This document shows, in pieces, positions 7,337-12,217 of a stretch of 12,217 nucleotides of DNA; the first letter of the stretch is position 1; every line of letters starts with the position of its first letter. The position numbers and the translations under genes were made by a program. The notes beneath the pieces are model-generated. The model worked only from the letters and a program-made list of their open reading frames with translations. It did not search any database and was not told the DNA's origin. The stretch is from Euryarchaeota archaeon UBA124 (GTDB lineage: Archaea > Thermoplasmatota > Poseidoniia > Poseidoniales > Poseidoniaceae): contig DAPT01000026.1 of assembly GCA_002502215.1 (NCBI GenBank), positions 13,068-25,284 of the forward strand. Reading direction: 5' to 3'.

Positions 7337-7843
7337 TTATTCTTCTTCACCCTCATTCATCCATTCTGAACCAGGGACATATGGCCATGCATTTTTGTCG
7401 GTATTGAATCCAAGCGATGTGAAAGAGCGTCGTGATTTCTTCCATGTTGGAAGAAGGAATCCGATCTTTGATCTCTCTCCAAAGGTCCATCGCCATGGGC
7501 ATCGTGGAAGATTGGCCACCCAATGCTGTATGAGATGCTGAATCTTTGGGTGCTGTGCACCGCCTGGAAGTATCCATGAACAGATGTGCACTGCCCCTGC
7601 AGAACCCCGAACTTCTGACCATGTTGTCAATTCAAGACCCATGAGTGGACCATCGAGAATCTTCAATCCGAGCGTTCGTGCAGATTGGGCCATCGGCATA
7701 ATGATGGCAAAGCGATCGACGAGGCGAGCGCCTTCGTTTCGTTCGAGCGACCAACCTTTGTCCTCGCAAAGTTTCCTGAGCGAACGTATGCAATCAACAG
7801 GTGCAACGCTCAGTTCGAGATCGAGGCTGTTTCGTCGCACCAT
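7337..7843 (-). CDS. Hypothetical soluble protein, 168 residues
   Basis: I do not recognise this protein. From the ATG at 7841-7843 it has 168 residues: a basic N terminus (MVRRNSLDLEL), a mixed alpha/beta body without membrane segments, a Trp-rich central part (TWSEVRG, ICSWILPGG, WRWTFGE) and an acidic end (EGEEE). Alternative in-frame starts are the ATGs at 7847-7849 and 7874-7876. I chose 7843 because an AGGTAGG sequence lies six bases before it. The frame is open over its full length on the strand shared with its neighbours, while competing frames give Arg/Ser-rich shadow products. It lies 168 bases downstream of rpl12 and 56 bases upstream of the exported protein gene, all on the minus strand, so read-through from the ribosomal operon is possible. 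It could be lineage-specific. Confidence 0.68.
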   Translation of the reverse strand: MVRRNSLDLELSVAPVDCIRSLRKLCEDKGWSLERNEGARLVDRFAIIMPMAQSARTLGLKILDGPLMGLELTTWSEVRGSAGAVHICSWILPGGAQHPKIQHLIQHWVANLPRCPWRWTFGERSKIGFLLPTWKKSRRSFTSLGFNTDKNAWPYVPGSEWMNEGEEE

Positions 7844-7960
7844 GTTCATCCTACCTGTCACTGCAGCAAGAACCATGCGATGCTGGGGTTACGCTGCGCG
7901 AATCTCATCCAAGGACGAGATGACCTCCATTGTTGAGTTCACGCAACGCTGTGGAATCGG

Positions 7961-7979
7961 TTGATGCCTTCGGCATCAA
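7961..7979 (-). other. Stem-loop downstream of rpl12
   Basis: TTGATGCC and GGCATCAA form a perfect 8-bp stem around a three-base loop, starting 32 bases after the rpl12 stop in the direction of transcription. It is the only clear structure in the 168-base gap 7844-8011, which otherwise holds nothing I recognise. It could mark or stabilise the 3' end of the ribosomal operon transcript. The downstream minus-strand bases are not T-rich, as an archaeal terminator would want, so the role is open. Confidence 0.35.
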
Positions 7980-8011
7980 TGATTGTAAGCGATGTGTTTC
8001 TGGGTTTGAAC

Positions 8012-8317
8012 TCAACCAAAGAGCGAACCAAGACCTTCGAAACCGCCAGCTTCCTCTTCTTCCTCTTCCTCTGCTTCTTCAGCAGCGGCAGGGGCGTCAG
8101 CAGCACCGCCAGCAGCAGGAGCTGCGGCAGCGGCAGGAGCAGCGACGGCTTGGGTCATTGCTTCAGCGATGTCAACACCTGCGAGGGAAGCAACAAGTGC
8201 CTTTACTCGGGATGCATCAACATCTACACCAGCAGCCTTCAATGTGGCTGTGATGTTGTCTTCGGTCATTTCTTTTTCAGCAGCGTGCAGTAGCATAGCA
8301 GCATAAACGTATTCCAT
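8012..8317 (-). CDS. rpl12: Large ribosomal subunit protein P1/L12 (archaeal)
   Basis: This is the archaeal stalk protein L12 (P1 type). It binds in dimers to the tail of L10/P0 and recruits translation GTPases to the ribosome. The 101 residues show the usual order: N-terminal dimerisation and P0-binding helices (MEYVYAAMLLHAAEKEMTEDNITATLKAAGVDVDASRVKAL, about 1-41), an Ala/Pro/Gly-rich hinge (about 58-78), and an acidic run ending in GGFEGLGSLFG, the factor-binding tail. A GAGGTGA site lies six bases before the ATG. It is the last gene of the L11-L1-L10-L12 operon, 30 bases after rpl10. The tail is nearly the same as that of L10 next door, as is normal in archaea. Confidence 0.97.
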   Translation of the reverse strand: MEYVYAAMLLHAAEKEMTEDNITATLKAAGVDVDASRVKALVASLAGVDIAEAMTQAVAAPAAAAAPAAGGAADAPAAAEEAEEEEEEEAGGFEGLGSLFG

Positions 8318-8323
8318 TTCATT

Positions 8324-8330
8324 TCACCTC
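8324..8330 (-). promoter_or_regulatory. Shine-Dalgarno site of rpl12
   Basis: The minus strand reads GAGGTGA, a full match to the archaeal consensus, six bases before the rpl12 ATG in the 30-base spacer after rpl10. Confidence 0.7.
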
Positions 8331-8347
8331 AATGTTTTGTGTTTGTT

Positions 8348-9367
8348 TCAGCCGAAGAGATCTCCGAGACCGGCGAATCCGCCGCCCTCTTCTTCCTCTT
8401 CCTCTTCTTCCTCTTCTGCCTCGGCTGGGGCATCAGACGCACTTTCGACGGCGGCGGCAGCAGATGCTGCTGTTGCAGCAGCACCAAGCATTTCAGCCAA
8501 TTCGTCATCAAGGGCGGAGGAGTCAAGCGAGCCTGCAATACCCATGGCACTGCGGTGGGCTCGTCCGAGTAGATGAGGCAGGGTTTCAGCGGTTGTAATC
8601 GCTGCCTCAAGTGCAACAGCAAACGCTTCTCCGCTTGCCTTTGCGAGCAATGTTAGCATGGTTTGTGAAGTAATCCATGTGATGTTGCAAGCGAGGTTGA
8701 AACCGCCAGCAGCCATGCCAATGAGATCTTGTTCGAATTGTTCGAAATCGATATCGAGTGTGGATGGTGAGAAAACAACGTCATCTTCGTACGTACCGCA
8801 GAGTCGTAGTCCAGTGATAATTGGCTTGATTCCGATTTGTCCAAGGAGCATACCGAGGTCCCCTTCGAAGACTTCACCAGCCTTCAGTGCAACGTGTTGC
8901 TTCTGAATGTGGACGGAACCACCCATGATTTTCGCAGGGATACCGACGGAGTTCAACTCACCAACGATTGGGCCAGGTGGCATTCCAGTGTCTTGCTTCT
9001 CAACAATGATGTCGGATGGAGCGATATCACCGGGCTTTGCAGCTCGGCCAGCTTCTGTCTTCTTCAGTTCAGAGAAAACTTCGAACGAGTTGAACTTGGA
9101 TGTTGATACGACGGCAGGTTGGACCGCCCCATCGAAGAGTTGCTCGAGAACGTCCAAATCTTTGCCTGCTTGTTCCCAAGCGATGCGCATCAGGCGCTTC
9201 TTACCAACTCGAATGGCCATATTATCACGAAGGCCATCACGCATGCCGATCATCGTGTCGGCGGGAACGCCATGAATGTCGATAACTGCGAGTGTTTCAC
9301 CGCTGCTGATGATTTCATAGAGATCTTTGACAGCGTCACGCTTCCATGACACGACCTTTGGAATCAA
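8348..9367 (-). CDS. rpl10: Large ribosomal subunit protein L10 (acidic P0, archaeal)
   Basis: This is archaeal L10 (aP0), the stalk base protein that anchors L12 dimers and binds 23S rRNA next to L11. The 339 residues match the usual archaeal length. They comprise an N-terminal rRNA-binding domain (SWKRDAVKDLYEII onward, about 7-110 and after 185), an inserted domain (about 110-185, with the conserved DTGMPPGPIVGELNSVGIPAKI segment), the helical spine that binds L12 dimers (about 240-300), an Ala-rich hinge and an acidic tail ending GGGFAGLGDLFG. The start is a TTG (9365-9367). It overlaps the rpl1 stop by four bases as TTGA, and a GAGGTGG Shine-Dalgarno four bases upstream supports it. Translation is probably coupled to rpl1. 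Confidence 0.96.
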   Translation of the reverse strand: MIPKVVSWKRDAVKDLYEIISSGETLAVIDIHGVPADTMIGMRDGLRDNMAIRVGKKRLMRIAWEQAGKDLDVLEQLFDGAVQPAVVSTSKFNSFEVFSELKKTEAGRAAKPGDIAPSDIIVEKQDTGMPPGPIVGELNSVGIPAKIMGGSVHIQKQHVALKAGEVFEGDLGMLLGQIGIKPIITGLRLCGTYEDDVVFSPSTLDIDFEQFEQDLIGMAAGGFNLACNITWITSQTMLTLLAKASGEAFAVALEAAITTAETLPHLLGRAHRSAMGIAGSLDSSALDDELAEMLGAAATAASAAAAVESASDAPAEAEEEEEEEEEEGGGFAGLGDLFG

Positions 9368-10008
9368 ATGACCACCTCGACTCGGGTCGCTGGCCCCATT
9401 GTCGTCTTGACAAAGAGGGAGCGAATGTTTCCTGCACCACGCTCAAGACGTCCTACAACACGGTTGTAGACTTCCATTGCATTTGCGAGAAGTTCTTCTT
9501 GTGATTGGTCAACTGTTCCGATAACAGCGTGGAACGTCATCTTGTCACCAGACTTGACAACAACGGTGGTTTGCAATCCTGTAGCAAGGGCACCAGGGTC
9601 AAGTGTTGGCGGTACAGGCCGAGGCATTTTACCTCGTGGCCCAAGAACGGTACCGAGGTAGCGTCCAATGAGTCCCATGTGAGGGACTTCGGAAAGGAAG
9701 AAGTCGAATTGGTTTGCAATTTTCTTCGCTCGTCCTTTGTTGCCACCGAGTTCTTCGATTTCTGGGGGTGTGAAGACAGTGATGCCAGCTTCTCGGGCAC
9801 GAGTTGCTGCTTCTCCAGCAGCAAACATTGCAATCTTGACTTCTCGACCACGTCCAGATGGAAGACGGATCTCTTCCTTGATACGGTTGGTTGGATTTTT
9901 GAGGTCGACATCCTTGATTGTAAAGGCTATGTCAATCGATTGCACGAACTTACGCTCTGGGGCGTGTTCGAGGGCTTGCTTGATGGCGGTGTTGATGTTT
10001 TCTTCCAT
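9364..10008 (-). CDS. rpl1: Large ribosomal subunit protein L1
   Basis: This is ribosomal protein L1, which binds 23S rRNA helices 76-78 to form the mobile L1 stalk at the E site. In methanogens and bacteria it also represses its own mRNA. The 214 residues are normal for archaea. The family signature is clear: IEELGGNKGRAKKIANQFDFFLSEVPHMG (about 84-112), then the GRYLGTVLGPRGKMPRPV block (115-132), a two-domain layout with the second domain inserted at about 65-155, and a C-terminal SLFVKTTMGPATRVEV strand. The ATG (10006-10008) is set by a GAGGTGA site six bases upstream. It follows rpl11 by 59 bases and overlaps rpl10 by four. The 59-base leader holds a possible stem-loop, listed separately. 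Confidence 0.97.
   Translation of the reverse strand: MEENINTAIKQALEHAPERKFVQSIDIAFTIKDVDLKNPTNRIKEEIRLPSGRGREVKIAMFAAGEAATRAREAGITVFTPPEIEELGGNKGRAKKIANQFDFFLSEVPHMGLIGRYLGTVLGPRGKMPRPVPPTLDPGALATGLQTTVVVKSGDKMTFHAVIGTVDQSQEELLANAMEVYNRVVGRLERGAGNIRSLFVKTTMGPATRVEVVI
9372..9378 (-). promoter_or_regulatory. Shine-Dalgarno site that fixes the rpl10 TTG start
   Basis: GAGGTGG on the minus strand lies inside the last codons of rpl1, four bases before the TTG of rpl10. Its presence supports the non-ATG start and coupled translation. Confidence 0.65.
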
Positions 10009-10014
10009 ATTGTC

Positions 10015-10021
10015 TCACCTC
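10015..10021 (-). promoter_or_regulatory. Shine-Dalgarno site of rpl1
   Basis: GAGGTGA on the minus strand, six bases before the rpl1 ATG. It lies directly downstream of the inter-gene stem-loop at 10023-10051, which could therefore affect ribosome access. Confidence 0.7.
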
Positions 10022-10022
10022 T

Positions 10023-10051
10023 GCAGTCAGCGAGGCTCTCGCCTCTCCTGC
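10023..10051 (-). promoter_or_regulatory. Possible stem-loop between rpl11 and rpl1, candidate L1 autoregulatory site
   Basis: On the minus strand GAGGC, a GAGA loop (GNRA type) and GCCTC make a 5-bp hairpin (10032-10045). An outer GCAG/CTGC helix encloses it across an asymmetric internal loop (two bases on one side, five on the other). L1 is known to bind helix-asymmetric loop-helix RNAs in rRNA and in its own mRNA, and this element ends two bases before the rpl1 Shine-Dalgarno. The structure is seen. L1 binding is inferred, and I did not match a consensus. Confidence 0.35.
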
Positions 10052-10067
10052 GGTTCGTGATGTTTGT

Positions 10068-10349
10068 TCACTTAAAGCGCTCGTCCCATTCTCCTTTGCT
10101 AATGATTTCGAGGGCTTCATTGGCCCAGTGACCTTCAACCTTGACTCTCATGGAAACACAGGTTCCGATGACTTCTCGGGTCTGTGCCTTGAGGTTGGCT
10201 CCGGTCAGGTGGCCGAGACCTGCCTTTTCACGAGCGACGTTCATCGCTTGCTCAAGGGTAAGGTTTTCGACTGCGGCATCGAGACTTCCATTGCACTTTT
10301 GTACACCCAGTTGCTTGATAATCAACTTCGAGGTCCATGGCTTTGGCAT
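10068..10349 (-). CDS. rpl11: Large ribosomal subunit protein L11, C-terminal domain only
   Basis: This is ribosomal protein L11, but only its C-terminal half. The 93 residues contain the rRNA-binding domain: TSKLIIKQLGVQK (about 6-18, aligning with the usual TSALIKKELG), ENLTLEQAMNVAREK (28-42), and the highly conserved REVIGTCVSMRVKVEG (58-73), ending EIISKGEWDERF. Archaeal L11 is normally about 155-165 residues with an N-terminal domain marked by a GPPLGPxxGxxGxN loop, which contacts L10 and elongation factors. That domain is absent here. A TGA lies in frame three codons before the ATG. None of the upstream frames encodes the missing motif. A TATA box sits 54 bases before the start, so the short gene appears to be the intended unit. 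The operon position (before L1, L10, L12) confirms identity. The start may be set by GGAAGGAG ten bases upstream. Confidence 0.88.
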   Translation of the reverse strand: MPKPWTSKLIIKQLGVQKCNGSLDAAVENLTLEQAMNVAREKAGLGHLTGANLKAQTREVIGTCVSMRVKVEGHWANEALEIISKGEWDERFK

Positions 10350-10402
10350 TGTGTCTCAACTCCTTCCATACGAACGTAGGCAACCCTGCGACCAAACTCC
10401 CC

Positions 10403-10409
10403 TATTTAA
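10403..10409 (-). promoter_or_regulatory. TATA box for the ribosomal L11-L1-L10-L12 operon
   Basis: The minus strand reads TTAAATA in an otherwise GC-rich patch. Archaeal start sites lie about 25 bases downstream, which puts transcription near 10380 and gives a leader of about 30 bases before rpl11. Confidence 0.55.
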
Positions 10410-10483
10410 TCGCGACGCGGCTTTTTACAAATGCCAATCTTGCGGTTTGTACATATTTTTCTTCAAAACAATGCACCACTTTG

Positions 10484-10491
10484 CTTATATC
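10484..10491 (+). promoter_or_regulatory. TATA box for the repeat-protein gene, probably leaderless
   Basis: CTTATATC is centred about 25 bases before the ATG at 10513. At the usual archaeal TATA-to-start spacing, transcription would begin at or within a base or two of the start codon. No Shine-Dalgarno is seen before this ATG, which agrees with a leaderless message. Confidence 0.55.
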
Positions 10492-10512
10492 AGCATTGAA
10501 CAACGAGACAAC

Positions 10513-12217
10513 ATGAACGTCATCGCCCGAAGTTTTGCAGTTCTCATAATCGCCTTCATGATGCTTACCTTGCCATCCATCGAGAGTAACTCGAGCGGGG
10601 TGCACAATCGAGCAGGGAGTGGGTGTACCTGCCACTACAGCGGCAGTACGCCAACGCTCAGCGAAAACTTCCCATCAACCTACACAGGAGGGCAGACATA
10701 CAACATCCAAATTTCTGTCTCAGGCGGCGTCTCTGGAAGCAATGGCGGATTCAACGTCGTTGTCGACAAAGGCACACTGTCAGCCCCTGCCGTAGGTATA
10801 ATGTCCGTCAAAGTGGATAGTTCTGGACAATCCGTTACACACACCACCAATTCCTATCGTTCGTGGTCCTTTGACTGGACAGCTCCAACGTCTGGAAGCG
10901 GGAACGTTGCTGTCGACCTTGCTGTCATGAGTGCCAACGGCAACAATGGAAACTCAGGTGATGCCTGGACAACCTCATCGCTTTCGATTCCAGAAGCAGG
11001 CCCTACAAACACTGCTCCATCGGCCACCAACGTCTACATCAGTGACGTACCTGGCCCTGCATCGGCCATAACGCAGGCATATTACGACATGGATCTGTTT
11101 AGCAATTATGATTTCAATGATGCCGATGGAGATGCTGATTCTGGAACTGAGATTCGCTGGTTAAAGGATGGAACGGAGGTTTCGCAATTCAACGACATCA
11201 ACCTCCTTAGCCAAAGCGCAACCTCAATCGGTGACATTTGGACGATGACGATTCTGCCGAGTGACGGAACAGATTTTGGCGCAAAGGTCACATCATCCAA
11301 CTCGGTCGAAATTATCGATTATGACGCTGATGGAGATGGGTATGGAGATCAATCAGATGCGTTCCCGAACGATGAAAATGAGTGGGCGGATACCGATAAT
11401 GACGGTGTTGGCGACAACGCTGACGCCTTCGATGACGACAACACACAGACAACGGACAGCGACGGAGATGGGTACGGTGACAACGCATCGGGCAACAATG
11501 CAGACGCGTTCCCAAACGACGCCAATGAATGGGCGGATTCAGACGGAGATGGTGTTGGCGACAATGCAGATGCTTTTCCGAATGACCCAACTGAAACTGT
11601 AGACTCCGACCTCGATGGTGTCGGTGACAATGCAGATGCGTTCCCGAACGACGCATCGGAAACAGCAGATTCGGACAGCGACGGAGTTGGCGACAATGCG
11701 GATGCTTTCCCCAACGATGCAACGGAAACGATGGATTCGGACAGCGACGGAGTTGGCGACAATGCCGATGCGTTCCCGAACGATGCATCAGAGACTGCAG
11801 ACTCTGACCTTGATGGCGTTGGTGACAATGCCGACGCGTTCCCGAACGATGCTTCTGAAACAACCGATTCGGATGGGGACAATGTTGGCGACAACGCTGA
11901 CGCATTCCCGAACGATCCTGCCGAAACGATGGACAGTGACGGCGATATGGTAGGAGACAATGCCGACGTCTTCCCGAATGATGCCACTGAATCCAGCGAT
12001 TTTGATGACGACATGATTGGTGACAATGCCGATACCGATGACGACAATGACGGCCTGCTGGATACGGAGGAAGCTTTGCTCGGCACCGACCCATACGATG
12101 CAGATACAGACGATGATGATGTGAATGACTTCGAAGATGCAATGCCTCTGGATGCATCTGAAACGATGGACACTGATGGTGATGGTGTTGGTGATAATGC
12201 TGATACAGATGATGATG
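10513..12217 (+). CDS. Large secreted protein: signal peptide, choice-of-anchor V/reeler-like domain, TSP3-like calcium repeats (3' partial)
   Basis: This frame stays open from the ATG at 10513 to the window edge (568 codons), so its 3' end is missing. Residues 1-25 form a signal peptide (MNVIARSFAVLIIAFMMLTL...). Residues about 30-160 resemble the choice-of-anchor V/reeler-like domain. They include an N-terminal GSGCTCHYSG cluster, YTGGQTYNIQISV, and FDWTAPTSGSGNV followed by an ANGNNGNSGDAW stretch. Residues about 165-268 form an Ig- or cadherin-like domain (NTAPSATNVYISD... EIRWLKDG). From residue 271 there is a tandem array of 22-residue Asp-rich units, DxDxDGVGDNADAFPNDxxET, like thrombospondin type 3 calcium-binding repeats. 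The likely role is a calcium-stabilised cell-surface or released adhesin or stalk; this is inferred. An in-frame ATG at 10471 would add 14 residues; the TATA position favours 10513. Confidence 0.88.
   Translation, partial: MNVIARSFAVLIIAFMMLTLPSIESNSSGVHNRAGSGCTCHYSGSTPTLSENFPSTYTGGQTYNIQISVSGGVSGSNGGFNVVVDKGTLSAPAVGIMSVKVDSSGQSVTHTTNSYRSWSFDWTAPTSGSGNVAVDLAVMSANGNNGNSGDAWTTSSLSIPEAGPTNTAPSATNVYISDVPGPASAITQAYYDMDLFSNYDFNDADGDADSGTEIRWLKDGTEVSQFNDINLLSQSATSIGDIWTMTILPSDGTDFGAKVTSSNSVEIIDYDADGDGYGDQSDAFPNDENEWADTDNDGVGDNADAFDDDNTQTTDSDGDGYGDNASGNNADAFPNDANEWADSDGDGVGDNADAFPNDPTETVDSDLDGVGDNADAFPNDASETADSDSDGVGDNADAFPNDATETMDSDSDGVGDNADAFPNDASETADSDLDGVGDNADAFPNDASETTDSDGDNVGDNADAFPNDPAETMDSDGDMVGDNADVFPNDATESSDFDDDMIGDNADTDDDNDGLLDTEEALLGTDPYDADTDDDDVNDFEDAMPLDASETMDTDGDGVGDNADTDDD
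11323..12217 (+). repeat. Tandem 66-bp (22-residue) TSP3-like repeat array
   Basis: About ten consecutive units start at 66-base intervals from 11323 (next at 11389), each encoding an Asp ladder plus GDNADAFPND. The third unit carries a five-residue insertion (ASGNN), giving 27 residues. Neighbouring units share long identical stretches: the 32 bases from 11668 recur exactly 66 bases later, which points to recent duplication. After about 12000 the units diverge into the more usual bacterial type (GDNADTDDDNDGLLDTEEALLGTDP) and then resume. The array runs past the window end. Confidence 0.9.

Noticed and set aside
7887..7976. Tiny minus-strand frames (13 and 23 codons) between rpl12 and the hypothetical gene
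   Set aside because: There is no Shine-Dalgarno, no family likeness and very short length; one begins inside the hairpin. They are not supportable as genes.
7844..8011. Possible tRNA or small RNA gene
   Set aside because: I could not find a cloverleaf, a T-loop consensus or C/D box pairs; only the single 8-bp hairpin stands out.
8332..8622. Several short frames over the acidic tail of rpl10 (poly-Ser, poly-Leu, poly-Lys-like)
   Set aside because: They are frame shadows of the GAA/GAG-rich tail of L10.
9505..10131. Plus-strand frame of 208 residues over rpl1 and the rpl11 spacer
   Set aside because: It is antisense to clear ribosomal protein genes and shows no motif; it arises from codon bias on the opposite strand.
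10350..10420. Frameshifted N-terminal domain of L11 upstream of the short gene
   Set aside because: I translated the upstream minus-strand sequence in the available frames. It contains stops, a TATA box and no Gly-Pro-Pro-Leu-Gly-Pro-like segment.
11312..12173. Two long minus-strand frames (281 and 274 residues) across the repeat region
   Set aside because: They are antisense shadows of the 66-bp repeats: one is a His/Arg/Cys-rich and the other a Ser-rich 22-residue periodicity. The plus strand has a signal peptide, recognisable domains and calcium motifs.
11323..12217. CRISPR-like or satellite DNA repeat
   Set aside because: Units are contiguous at 66 bases with no unrelated spacers, keep the reading frame, and encode a known calcium-repeat pattern.

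Overview
The window looks like a piece of an archaeal chromosome. It carries the archaeal stalk order L11-L1-L10(P0)-L12(P1). L10 and L12 end in acidic tails closing in GLGxLFG, Shine-Dalgarno sites are of the GAGGTGA type, TATA boxes are visible, and the cis-prenyltransferase has the archaeal/eukaryotic MDGNRR motif. The large secreted protein with calcium-binding DxDxDG repeats, together with moderate GC and tight gene packing, fits a marine Thermoplasmatota lineage such as Marine Group II (Poseidoniales). That placement is inference; no 16S gene is present.

Layout. 1-1079 (+): a MscS-type mechanosensitive channel, cut at its 5' end. 1080-2240 (-): an unrecognised protein with two C-terminal membrane helices, whose stop codon abuts the MscS stop. 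2335-3556 (+): cis-prenyl diphosphate synthase, then a Nudix hydrolase one base later. 3531-4517 (-): a DUF354/GT-B-like protein whose 3' end overlaps the Nudix gene by 26 bases. 4574-6560 (+): a RidA-family protein, a 60-residue two-helix membrane protein and a phosphohexomutase. 6567-7280 and 7337-7843 (-): a single-helix exported protein and an unrecognised soluble protein. 8012-10349 (-): rpl12, rpl10, rpl1 and rpl11, transcribed in the order L11 to L12. 10513-12217 (+): a large secreted protein with a choice-of-anchor V/reeler-like domain and a long 22-residue thrombospondin type 3-like repeat array. It runs off the window.

How the genes fit together. The prenyltransferase (lipid carrier), DUF354 protein (possible glycosyltransferase) and phosphohexomutase (hexose-1-phosphate supply) suggest a loose cell-surface glycosylation neighbourhood. 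The exported single-helix protein and the repeat protein are plausible surface clients. The ribosomal operon and the repeat protein are divergently transcribed from a 163-base spacer with one TATA box for each direction. The repeat protein's TATA lies about 25 bases from its ATG, as expected for a leaderless transcript.

The most unusual observation is that the L11 gene encodes only the C-terminal, rRNA-binding half of the protein. An in-frame stop and an apparent promoter lie directly upstream, and the N-terminal domain is not present in any frame nearby. Other oddities are a phosphohexomutase catalytic loop reading SHLP with one extra residue before NG, and a possible regulatory stem-loop between L11 and L1. 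No tRNA, rRNA, CRISPR array or insertion sequence was recognised, and no gene-free stretch exceeds about 170 bases.
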